A stretch of DNA of 38,250 nt from Roseibacillus ishigakijimensis (GTDB lineage: Bacteria > Verrucomicrobiota > Verrucomicrobiia > Verrucomicrobiales > Akkermansiaceae). The DNA lies in contig NZ_JAENIO010000040.1 in NCBI RefSeq assembly GCF_016595415.1, forward strand, positions 1 through 38,250. The letters are read 5' to 3'. A program made the translations under genes and the position numbers. Under the pieces are notes generated by a model that saw only the letters and a program-made list of their open reading frames with translations, ran no database searches and was not told the DNA's origin. Positions 1-7,209 of the stretch are shown piece by piece (position 1 is the stretch's first letter; every line of letters begins with the position of its first letter).

Positions 1-185
1 TTTAGTCCTGATCCGCGGCACCTCAAAAGAGACCGACGAACCCGCAAATCCCCCATAGAATCAGGCCTCACAGCCTTAACCTGACGCGAATGGGTATGCG
101 GGTGCTGCACCAATTCGTTATCCGTCGCAGGGATGATGCTGATCGACGTGTCTATCGCTGTCTCTATCTTTTAGGAGTGGATTGA
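1..185 (+). other. Possible 3' end of an upstream gene, or a 31-aa leader ORF
   Basis: No complete gene lies here. One plus frame is open from base 1 to a TGA at 82-84. A second frame is open from base 12 to a TGA at 183-185 and contains an ATG at 90. That last TGA overlaps the ATG (185) of the following glycosyltransferase, and AGGAG at 173-177 sits at the right distance for that ATG. The two frames overlap at 76-84. Joined there, they would give one continuous basic C-terminus, which is what a frameshifted or mis-sequenced end of an upstream gene would look like. The alternative is a short translationally coupled ORF (90-185). I cannot decide between them from the window. Confidence 0.25.
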
Positions 186-907
186 TGATTGTCGTCTGCC
201 AGACTTGCAAAGGGAGGCTTCACCAGGCTCGCCAGACATTGCCGGAGAACTTTGTCGCGCAGGAGGAATTTCGAGCCTTGGGCGGAGACGTGCTCAATGT
301 CGTGGTGGCCTACAACTGCCCGGACGAGAGTGAGAACTGGCTGCAGGAGCGATATGAACACCTGATCCATGAGCGCAAGCTGGCCCTGATGGTTGTCCGG
401 AATGAAGATCCTTATTTTCATATTCCACGGGTGAAGAATTTGGCGCATCGCTTGGGGATTCTCTTGGGAGGAGGTTACCTCCTCAATCTCGATATTGATA
501 ATTTTCTGACCGTGGGAGAGCTTTCGTTGTTGGCTGCGCTGGCGGAGATGGGGATTGGCTATCACGGATTTGGCAAATGGTTCGATGGCTCTTTCGGGCG
601 CATCGGCTTGCCTGGGGAGTTGTTTTTAGCGGCGGGGGCCTACCCGGAGTATGCTGGCTATGCGGGTAAGCATGACCGGATTTTGGTGCAGGAGATGCGG
701 CGACGGACGACTGTTCATCGCTATCCGCCCCGGAGGGAAGCCATTCAAAATGACAAGTCGGATACGGTGAAATACTCTCCATTGTCCAAAGAGGAATTTG
801 TCGATCACCTGCAGGGCCGGACTCAGCAGCAGAGAACAGAGATTGCGACCTACTCTCTGCGAGGTGAACTTCGGTATGGATTTGGCCGTATGATGGTGGA
901 GGTGTGA
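185..907 (+). CDS. GT-A type glycosyltransferase (family 2-like)
   Basis: Predicted cytoplasmic sugar-nucleotide-dependent glycosyltransferase of 240 residues. The N-terminus has a short GT-A-like beta strand (VVCQTCKGR, residues 3-11). It is followed by a second strand with a CPD turn near residue 45, and then a hydrophobic strand ending in an acidic DID (103-105) in the place of the metal and nucleotide-binding DXD. The last third has an aromatic and Gly-rich stretch, as in the acceptor region of galactosyltransferase-like GT2 proteins. The ATG at 185 is preferred over the in-frame TTG at 182 because AGGAG at 173-177 is 7 bases from it. The gene is followed after 12 bases by a second sugar-transfer gene in the same orientation. 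The substrate is unknown. Confidence 0.7.
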   Translation: MIVVCQTCKGRLHQARQTLPENFVAQEEFRALGGDVLNVVVAYNCPDESENWLQERYEHLIHERKLALMVVRNEDPYFHIPRVKNLAHRLGILLGGGYLLNLDIDNFLTVGELSLLAALAEMGIGYHGFGKWFDGSFGRIGLPGELFLAAGAYPEYAGYAGKHDRILVQEMRRRTTVHRYPPRREAIQNDKSDTVKYSPLSKEEFVDHLQGRTQQQRTEIATYSLRGELRYGFGRMMVEV

Positions 908-919
908 AAGAGTTGGCAA

Positions 920-1579
920 ATGAAACCGAGTTATCGAGTGGCGGATCTGGTGAAGGGGTATTATGGCCGCAATGGCAATAATCGACCGGAGATTTATCGT
1001 GAGCATTATCCGGAGAGTTTCGGAGGTCGTTATGCGGAGCGAAGCCCGGGCTGGAAGGATGATTATGTGACCTTGCTTGAGATAGCGCGGGAGCATCCCG
1101 CATGGAGGGAAAACGAGCCCGACAAGGCCTGTGTGATGCATGTTCGCACCGGCGATGTCATTGAGAACTCCGTAGAGGTGGACCGACTTTGGCGGGAACC
1201 CTATTACGAAAAGGGCTCAACAGTGCGCATTCTCTACGTGATGCCGCAGGAGTATTTCTTGGAAGTGGTTGAAGAGCTGAAAGAGGATGGAATTCGTGAG
1301 GTGCAGATCATTTCTTCTTTGCATCCTCTGGGAAGATTCGAGGGAACGAAGTCGCAAGATTATCTGGGGCGGATTCGAGAGCTATTTGCCCAGCATAGTA
1401 TCGAAACCTCGCTGGTGATGGATCGTTGGGCAGACGATGATATTGTCGAGGCCTGCAATGCAGGACTTTTTGTGCAAACGGGTGGGGGATATTCTCGACT
1501 GATCACTGCTCTGCGAGAGCGAAAAGCCGGGGAATGGCCCAGCCTTGTGCCAATTTATCCACGTCATCGACCACTTTAA
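920..1579 (+). CDS. Fucosyltransferase-like glycosyltransferase (HxRxGD motif)
   Basis: A 219-residue protein with HVRTGD at residues 74-79. It resembles the HxRxGD signature of GT11 alpha-1,2-fucosyltransferases and O-fucosyltransferase-like GT-B enzymes, where the Arg contacts GDP-fucose. A later Gly-rich VQTGGGYSRLI (185-195) occupies the place of the C-terminal Ser/Asn-rich motif of those families. The protein is shorter than typical GT11 enzymes (about 280-300 residues), so it may be a reduced or distinct family. Its TAA overlaps the ATG of the next gene by one base (TAATG at 1577-1581), indicating translational coupling. GDP-fucose as donor is an inference from the motif. Confidence 0.6.
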   Translation: MKPSYRVADLVKGYYGRNGNNRPEIYREHYPESFGGRYAERSPGWKDDYVTLLEIAREHPAWRENEPDKACVMHVRTGDVIENSVEVDRLWREPYYEKGSTVRILYVMPQEYFLEVVEELKEDGIREVQIISSLHPLGRFEGTKSQDYLGRIRELFAQHSIETSLVMDRWADDDIVEACNAGLFVQTGGGYSRLITALRERKAGEWPSLVPIYPRHRPL

Positions 1580-2301
1580 TGAAGGAACTCTTTCTCATCA
1601 TGACGCGGGCAGAGGGGCCGGTGGGGGAGGCCCTGCGGAAGGTTTTGGCGCCCTTGGGAACGGTCGAGATCGTCGTGGATCAGGCTCCAGAGGAAGGGGA
1701 GGAGAGCAAGGGAATTGGCCTCTACTGGTATGAAAACGAACTACTAGCGGGTTACGAAGGACTGATGAGCAATACGAGTTATTTCCCGCTCTACACTGCC
1801 TGGTCGCGGGCCTTTTATCATTTGGCTCAGTGCGAGCGCGATTTCGAACGCGTGTGGCTGGTGGAGGATGATGTCGCGGGGGATGCGGCTTCTTTTTCCG
1901 CTCTGGTGCGGGAGACGGCCCGCCTGGACATCGACTATGCGGCGGAGGGAATCCTCTCCCGGGCGGAGCATCCGCAATGGTATTGGTGGCGGAACTATGG
2001 GTCCGAGTTTGCCGATCCTTACCGGGCCTTTCAGCCTCTGTGCTGCTTGAGCCGTGAAATGGTGACGGCCCTGCTGGCCGACCGGGAGAAGCGGGGCCGT
2101 TTTCTTTTTCACGAGTTTCATTTTCCGAGTCTCGCGGTGGAGCAGGGGGTTCGCATCATGGACTGGACGCAATCGCCTTTGGCTCGGCGGTGTTTTTCGG
2201 TATTCCGTTATCGTCCGCCGTTTTTGCCGGATGGTCCGGGTGTTTGCCACCCAGTGAAGGACGCCTCGGCGGCCATTGCTCATTGTCGATCAGTTTGGTA
2301 A
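1579..2301 (+). CDS. Putative glycosyltransferase with EDDV motif
   Basis: A 240-residue protein. The strand RVWLVEDDV (91-99) ends in an acidic cluster as in GT-A transferases and DUF3405-like proteins, where the acidic pair holds the metal of the donor sugar nucleotide. A conserved-looking Trp/Tyr-rich stretch follows, and a GVCHPVKD motif lies near the C-terminus (a His in a similar place completes the metal site in some GT-A enzymes). The ATG at 1579 overlaps the stop of the preceding gene. An in-frame upstream ATG at 1534 would lie deep within the preceding gene and is rejected. It is the third sugar-transfer gene in a row, which suggests assembly of a surface glycan. Confidence 0.5.
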   Translation: MKELFLIMTRAEGPVGEALRKVLAPLGTVEIVVDQAPEEGEESKGIGLYWYENELLAGYEGLMSNTSYFPLYTAWSRAFYHLAQCERDFERVWLVEDDVAGDAASFSALVRETARLDIDYAAEGILSRAEHPQWYWWRNYGSEFADPYRAFQPLCCLSREMVTALLADREKRGRFLFHEFHFPSLAVEQGVRIMDWTQSPLARRCFSVFRYRPPFLPDGPGVCHPVKDASAAIAHCRSVW

Positions 2302-2588
2302 GGGTAAAGCGGCTTTTTGCTTTCGCCTCCGTTGTTTCCAAAGGGGTTGCTCTGGATTGATGGTAGGGCGTGGTGGCCCGCCGTGCCGTGATTTTCCATT
2401 GCCCCTTCTCCCGTTTTTGCGAATGGGTTGGGGATTGTCCGCATTTCCTGAGGGACCACCAAGCCCGAGCCCGCCAGGTTTTTTCGTCCACTCGGAAAGA
2501 TCGGTGAGCGTTCAGTGAATAGAATCGGCGGGGCGGGCCGCTCAGCCCTACCGGCGTGCTCGTCCCTGACGTTGTCATCGACAGGACA
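2302..2588. other. Non-coding spacer with repeat remnants
   Basis: No convincing gene lies between the glycosyltransferase stop and the terminator. Open frames here are short, have no ribosome site and follow the repeat sequence. The stretch holds a dispersed repeat copy at 2419-2555 and, facing it, a second GGTAGGGC-type end at 2362-2388. Together they look like a small element with imperfect inverted ends. Confidence 0.6.
2419..2555 (-). repeat. Dispersed repeat, copy 1
   Basis: Read on the minus strand, this stretch begins GCCGGTAGGGCTGAGCGGCC and aligns over about 135 bases with plus-strand positions 25878-26014, allowing scattered substitutions and small gaps. Shared blocks include GCCGGTAGGGC, GAGCGGCCCGC, TGAACGCT, CGATCTTT, CGAGTGGACG, GGACTCGGGCT (one mismatch) and a final GCGGACAA/TCCGGACAA block. 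Both copies are intergenic and neither encodes a plausible protein. Near the far end, at 2362-2388, lies an inverted partial match to the start of the repeat, so this copy may be a complete MITE-like element of about 190 bases. Confidence 0.7.
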
Positions 2589-2632
2589 CAAAAAACCCGC
2601 TCATCCGGCGACGAGCGCGCGGGAGCGGGTTT
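2589..2632 (-). terminator. Intrinsic terminator for the 11500-2890 cassette
   Basis: AAACCCGCTC (2593-2602) pairs perfectly with GAGCGGGTTT (2623-2632). On the minus strand the stem is followed directly by further T residues. It is the first terminator reached by transcripts leaving the six-gene minus-strand cassette, about 260 bases past its last stop codon. It could also slow plus-strand transcripts from the glycosyltransferase genes, although the T tract on that side is poor. Confidence 0.75.
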
Positions 2633-2889
2633 AGATGTTTTATCCTCTGTGACCACCAAGGCTACGATAAGCTGCGTTCCGAAGACTCAGCAGGTTGGGG
2701 ACTCCGGGGACCGCGTCTGCCTTCCTGGAAAGGCTTGACATTCACATCCCTCGGGGCTGCCCCCATTGTTTTACATATCGGTCCGAGCTCGCATCCTTAA
2801 TAGCGACCACAGGAGACGAAGGAGAGATTAGCCGGGACGCCGCATTCCGCAAATTGATTTTCGCGCCCGGAGAAGAATTTTTCTCGCTC
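2633..2889 (-). other. Long 3' untranslated stretch or unrecognised small RNA region
   Basis: There are 257 bases between the stop of the last cassette gene and its terminator with no credible ORF. I compared it by eye with SRP RNA, 6S RNA, tmRNA and RNase P core motifs and did not find them. It contains several GC-rich blocks able to pair locally. It may be a structured 3' UTR or a separate small RNA ending at the same terminator. Confidence 0.3.
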
Positions 2890-4263
2890 TTAGTAGGGTT
2901 GTCCCCGGCGTTGCCGGAAGGCGGGGTCGTAGGGGTTGAATTCCAGGCGGGTGAATGCCCGGAGGTCAAAGGTCGCCTCGCCAAAGACTTGGGAGTAGCC
3001 GGTGATGGTGGTCGCGGTGAGGTCCGCAACCCGCAGGGTGAGGTGGCCGCCTTGGGGAAAGTAGGCTCGCACGTCTCCGGCGTAGATGCGGGGGCCTTCC
3101 CCTTCTCCTGGTGGGGTCACTTGAAAGGAGCGCAGGCGTTCGACCGGCACTGAGACGGGCACGTATTCGGTCTCGATGCGGAGCTTGCCATCCACAATGC
3201 TGGTGGCTTTGCCGATGATGGTGTCGCCGTTCTGGAGCTCGATCTGTTCTCCTGCCGCCGGGAGTTCTTCCCGGTTGGCCAGGAGAGGGTTCTGGCGGGG
3301 AAGCTCGCCATCCCAAGGGAGAATGCGGAAGTTGGAGACGATCACTTCCCGATCATTGAGGCTGCTGAGGTGAAACCAGTGGGTGTCGGTGAGGGGCTCG
3401 ACATCGGTGGTGGAGGTGGCCAGTTTGCCATCCAGGGTGAGGGCGAGGGTGCCTTCCTGGCGGTCGAGATAAACCGCGACCTGGGTGGGGCCGTCTTGGG
3501 AGAACTCGTGTGGCTCTCCGAAGCGATCCGGGTTCAGGTTGTAGTGGCGACCGTTCTCGCGCTTGCGAAAGAGAATGAGATTGCGCTGCAGGGAGAGGGA
3601 GTAGCCGGTCTCGGGCATGTTGTCGGTGCCACTATCGGCGCAGAGATGGAGGCGCAGATAGGGGGGGTAATCGAGCTGCACGTCGAAGGTGATGAGATAG
3701 CGGTCGGGCAAATCCGGAAATTCGCGGGCCAGTCCGCCTTGTTCGCGGGAGACAAATTTGCGGTTTTCGATTTTCCAGGCCTGGCTGTCATCGCCCACTG
3801 CTTGCCATTCGGCGGGATCTCCCGGTCCGGTGAAGAGAGTTTGTCCGGCGTCATCGACCTCGATGGCGTCGAGCATGGCGCGGCGCAGTGAGAGCTCGCC
3901 GCCAAACCAGGTGCGGACCTTGACCGTTTCTTCGTCGAAATGGAGTAACTCGGCTTGCAGGGTATCGCTTTGCTCGTCGATATGGCTCTGGAAGGTCAAG
4001 GTGGCCAGGGGGGCGGCAGTCTGCTGGGGAGCGACCTCGGAGAAGAGCTGGATGCTGTCGATTTCTTTGGTGAAAAAGGGCAGGGGCTTTTTGGAAAAAT
4101 GGGGGCTGTTCCAGAGCAGGGAGCCGTCGGCGGTCAAGCCGGCGGGAGATCCGGAGAGGGCGTCTCCGCCGGGAAAAGTGAGCGTGCTTTTGATCGGAAC
4201 GGGGGCGGCCCCCAAGGCTGGTAGGGCCCAGAGCAAGCTGCAGGAGAGGAGGGGTGTGATCAT
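2890..4263 (-). CDS. Secreted barrel / jelly-roll / barrel protein, paralogue 3
   Basis: A 457-residue protein of unknown function with a signal peptide (about 1-20, ending LGAAP). I read four small beta-rich units of the form 'L-x-N/G-G-D-x-L-x-G ... aromatic or acidic ... beta strand'. Two lie before and two after a central region of about 170 residues that alternates strands like a LamG or DUF1080-type jelly roll. A linker TGPGDPAEW precedes the jelly roll, and matching linkers (a YRGP- or YAGP-type tetrapeptide then Trp) occur in the two upstream paralogues. The third unit (ELQNGDTIIGKATS) is the clearest Sm/SH3-like barrel match. The start codon overlaps the upstream stop as ATGA (4260-4263). 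It is the last gene of the cassette. The jelly roll suggests carbohydrate or envelope binding, but no catalytic site is visible. Confidence 0.75.
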   Translation of the reverse strand: MITPLLSCSLLWALPALGAAPVPIKSTLTFPGGDALSGSPAGLTADGSLLWNSPHFSKKPLPFFTKEIDSIQLFSEVAPQQTAAPLATLTFQSHIDEQSDTLQAELLHFDEETVKVRTWFGGELSLRRAMLDAIEVDDAGQTLFTGPGDPAEWQAVGDDSQAWKIENRKFVSREQGGLAREFPDLPDRYLITFDVQLDYPPYLRLHLCADSGTDNMPETGYSLSLQRNLILFRKRENGRHYNLNPDRFGEPHEFSQDGPTQVAVYLDRQEGTLALTLDGKLATSTTDVEPLTDTHWFHLSSLNDREVIVSNFRILPWDGELPRQNPLLANREELPAAGEQIELQNGDTIIGKATSIVDGKLRIETEYVPVSVPVERLRSFQVTPPGEGEGPRIYAGDVRAYFPQGGHLTLRVADLTATTITGYSQVFGEATFDLRAFTRLEFNPYDPAFRQRRGQPY

Positions 4264-5684
4264 GGCGTGGTCGGTTCGGGAAGAGATCGGATCTCGCGCA
4301 CGAGTCCGGTAGGTAAAGTCAGCGGGCCCAAGAGAGGGTGACTGAGGGTGAAGCCATTCTCGTCGAGTGAAAAGCTCCCGGTGGTGAGCAGGCCCTCGTT
4401 GGCAATCTCGATGAGGTATTGCTTGTCTGTGGCTGGAGCGGGATTCTCTTCGGCGCGCCGGAAGTAGATGATGCGGGTCTCTTGCTCTGGAATGGCCACT
4501 GGCTCATCGACGAAGGGACTGGCCAAGAGGAAGGCGGCGGGGCTGTTCTCCCCGGTTGGGGCGGGGGCGTCGTCGCTGGGGCGGGATTCTTCTCCTCCGG
4601 ATTCCCCGGCAGGGGTTTCCTCTTCCGGGGTCCGGGGTTCTTCTTCGGCAGCGGGCGGGGTTGGTCCGCGCAGGGTGAGCAATTGACCTGAGAGGCGGCG
4701 TCCATCGGCATCGATGAGGCTGTCTTGCCCGGCGGCGGGAGGCTCCTCAAAGAGCTCCATTTGGGAAACGGCGTCCCAACTGTAGACTTCCAGCTCGCTG
4801 AGATAGCAGGCTCCGCTGTTGGTCCGGTTGCGGGCGATGCTGAGGCCTTGTCCATGGGTGGGGGGGGCTTCATCGCGCATCTGGCGGATGAGGGTATCGT
4901 CCAAATAAAGGTCGAGGGTGTTGAGCAGGCGGTTGACCCGGATCTCGACGGTGACGGCGTTGTCGTCAAAAGCCTCCACATTATCGAGGGCCAGCAGGGT
5001 GCGGGTGTGGGGCCCTTCGTTGCTCTCCCGCCTCACCTGCACCCCACCGCTGTTAAGGGCGAGGTAGTAGCCATCCCGCTGTTCCTGTTCGTTGGGATAG
5101 TTGGCGAAGGAGATACGCAGCGAAGGCTCTTCCTGCCAGCGGAGCGAGAACTTGAGAATGAACTGGGGCCCTAGGTCGAGGAGACGGCTGATCTCGCCTG
5201 CTTCCAAAATCAAGAGGCCGTCCTCCTCTTCTTTCCCCAGAGACCAATCTTCCACGCCGGAGCCCATCCATTCGTCCAAGGGGCCGGGGCCGCGGTAGAG
5301 GAGCTGCTGCGGGCGGATGCCGAATCGCAGGGTGGCGACTCGATCGCGGGGAATGGAGAGGTCGTTCTCTCCCGGGAGCCGGTAGCGGAGATTGTGCTCA
5401 TCAAGGGACAACAACTTTCCTGGTAAAATATCGCCATTGGCCAAAACGAGACGTTCGCTTTGTTCGCGGGCCTGGGCGGGGGGAGGGGTGAGCTCGAGTC
5501 GTTGCAGGGAGCTGGCGCGGAAGGCCACGGCCTCGGGCGAGCGGGGACTCGCCAGCAAGATGCCGTCTTCCGGGTCGATGCCCAGCAGCTTGCCCTCGAA
5601 GCGCTCGCTGTCCGTCAGGGTGAGGACTTCCGCCGGGGCCGTGAGGCAGGAAAGGAGAAGGAGGAGGGGTCTAAAATTCATCAT
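4260..5684 (-). CDS. Secreted barrel / jelly-roll / barrel protein, paralogue 2
   Basis: A 474-residue exported protein (signal MMNFRPLLLLLSCLTAPAEV) with the same layout as its neighbours: two small barrel units, the linker YRGPGPLDEW, a jelly roll with a DGYYLAL strand, then two more units. The third unit is interrupted by a Pro/Glu-rich insert of about 45 residues (coded around 4530-4680) that is probably disordered. The second unit (VLANGDILPGKLLSL) is nearly superimposable on those of the other two paralogues. The ORF is open further upstream, but ATG codons at 5684 and 5681 are followed at once by a good signal peptide. The gene overlaps the end of paralogue 1 by 11-14 bases. Confidence 0.75.
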   Translation of the reverse strand: MMNFRPLLLLLSCLTAPAEVLTLTDSERFEGKLLGIDPEDGILLASPRSPEAVAFRASSLQRLELTPPPAQAREQSERLVLANGDILPGKLLSLDEHNLRYRLPGENDLSIPRDRVATLRFGIRPQQLLYRGPGPLDEWMGSGVEDWSLGKEEEDGLLILEAGEISRLLDLGPQFILKFSLRWQEEPSLRISFANYPNEQEQRDGYYLALNSGGVQVRRESNEGPHTRTLLALDNVEAFDDNAVTVEIRVNRLLNTLDLYLDDTLIRQMRDEAPPTHGQGLSIARNRTNSGACYLSELEVYSWDAVSQMELFEEPPAAGQDSLIDADGRRLSGQLLTLRGPTPPAAEEEPRTPEEETPAGESGGEESRPSDDAPAPTGENSPAAFLLASPFVDEPVAIPEQETRIIYFRRAEENPAPATDKQYLIEIANEGLLTTGSFSLDENGFTLSHPLLGPLTLPTGLVREIRSLPEPTTP

Positions 5685-7206
5685 CCCAGTTGTCGAATAT
5701 GGAGCCAATCGGATCAAATTCCATCAAATACGCGTAGCTGAGGTCGAGAGTCAGATTGCCGAGGATGGGGTGGCTGCCGCGCAGGATGTCGGCGGAGCCT
5801 TTGCCGGGTGAAAGGGAAAGCAGGCCCTTGGGTTGCATACTGATGAGAACTTGTTCGTTCTCGCTCTCCGGTGCTTCTGCCAGATGTCCGGTGGCCAGGC
5901 GCAGATCCGCGACTTCAGCGGACGGGATTTGCAAGACTCCGTAGCGGGTATCGATGCGAAAGACCTCTTCTTCCATCGTCAAGACGCGCCCGGAGAGGCG
6001 GTCGGTGCCATTGGTGAGGAGGAGAATGTCGCGTTCCTCATTCTCCATGCTGCGGGCGGAATCGGGCATGCCATTCCAATCCGCGATCACCAGGTCGCTG
6101 AGCCGGAGTCGACCGCGGCTGCCGGCGGAAATGGCGAAGAAACGGTCGGCCTCGTCCAAAGGCTCGGCCAGGTCCTGCCACTCCGAGTGAAATTCGCCAT
6201 TGATGTAGAGGGCGAGCACGCCTTCCGAGCGGTGGGCCCGCAGCTCGAAATGAGCTTGCTGATAATCATTCAAATCCAGTCGGTTTCCCGAGTTGAAGGT
6301 GGTCTTTTTGGCATTGCCCCGGGCATCGAAACTCAGGCGTTGCAGGCGGGAATAGCTGGAGAGCAGGGAGAGGAGGTAGCCCGAGCCGTAGGAATCGGAG
6401 TCGGAATTGCCGGGGCCCACTTCCATGATGTCTTCCATGGCGGGGCCTGCGGGTTCTTCCTCTACTGCCTCTTCGGCGTCTCCGACTTCTTCCGCGACGT
6501 CCTGTTCCTCGATGGCCCGGGCGGCATCGGGTACCCGGCGGACGCGGGCTTGTTCTTCGCGGGCGGGGCGCTGGAAGTCGGTGAAAAGGGCGATGTTTGC
6601 ATTCAGCGGAGGTTGCCAAGCCAAGTGAAAGCGGATGGAAACGCGGTCGGGGAGAGGCACGTTCAGACGCAGGATGTCCTCGTTGTTGCTATACCAGGCG
6701 GCTCCTCCATGGTGCCAGCGTGCGGCGTCCGGGCCTTCGGGAGTTTCCTGTGGCGGGGGGCCGGGGGTTTGCCAGCCTTCTTCGTTGAAGGGACCGGCAT
6801 AGCGGACGTGTCCTCCATGGCGATTGGGTTGCACCCAGCGGACATGCTCGCGGGGAATCGTCAACAAGCCCGCAAACTCGGTTTGCAGACTCAGCGAATC
6901 CTCACCCATGGCAATGAGTTCCCCGGGCACGAGGTCTCCATTGCTGAGGGCCAGGAGCCCCGCGCTGCGGATGGCTTGCGGCGCTTGCCCGCCATTGAGG
7001 CTGATTTTGCGCAGGTTGTCGGACTTGAAAGTGATGGTTTCGAGGGCTTCATCATTCTGCCAGCGCACCAGAGAGCCTTCATCGAGCCCTTGGTAGTCAC
7101 CATGCAGGGTGTCACCATCTTTGAAGCGGATAAAATCGTCTCCGGCCTCCGCGGCAAAGGCCGGGGAGAGGAGAGCGTTGGCAAGGAAGAGAGAAAGGAA
7201 CTTCAC
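5671..7206 (-). CDS. Secreted barrel / jelly-roll / barrel protein, paralogue 1
   Basis: A 511-residue protein with a signal peptide (1-19, ending AFAAEA) and a GTG start at 7206, three bases after the stop of the upstream gene. It has two N-terminal small barrel units (IRFKDGDTLHG and ALSNGDLVPGEL), the linker YAGP, a jelly roll and two more units, ending in EFDP like the EFNP of paralogue 3. The jelly roll carries an acidic low-complexity insert (about residues 225-275, rich in Glu and Asp) absent from the other two. That insert could bind cations or a basic partner. No enzymatic residues are recognised. Confidence 0.75.
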   Translation of the reverse strand: MKFLSLFLANALLSPAFAAEAGDDFIRFKDGDTLHGDYQGLDEGSLVRWQNDEALETITFKSDNLRKISLNGGQAPQAIRSAGLLALSNGDLVPGELIAMGEDSLSLQTEFAGLLTIPREHVRWVQPNRHGGHVRYAGPFNEEGWQTPGPPPQETPEGPDAARWHHGGAAWYSNNEDILRLNVPLPDRVSIRFHLAWQPPLNANIALFTDFQRPAREEQARVRRVPDAARAIEEQDVAEEVGDAEEAVEEEPAGPAMEDIMEVGPGNSDSDSYGSGYLLSLLSSYSRLQRLSFDARGNAKKTTFNSGNRLDLNDYQQAHFELRAHRSEGVLALYINGEFHSEWQDLAEPLDEADRFFAISAGSRGRLRLSDLVIADWNGMPDSARSMENEERDILLLTNGTDRLSGRVLTMEEEVFRIDTRYGVLQIPSAEVADLRLATGHLAEAPESENEQVLISMQPKGLLSLSPGKGSADILRGSHPILGNLTLDLSYAYLMEFDPIGSIFDNWDDEF

Positions 7207-7209
7207 GGT

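Noticed and set aside
2633..2760. SRP RNA candidate
   Set aside because: The hairpin around 2671-2694 only loosely resembles the SRP S-domain; the conserved GGAA loop and GCAG pairing are not met.
2735..2776. TTGACA at 2735 as a promoter -35 box
   Set aside because: No acceptable -10 box at 16-18 bases, and no gene follows in that orientation.
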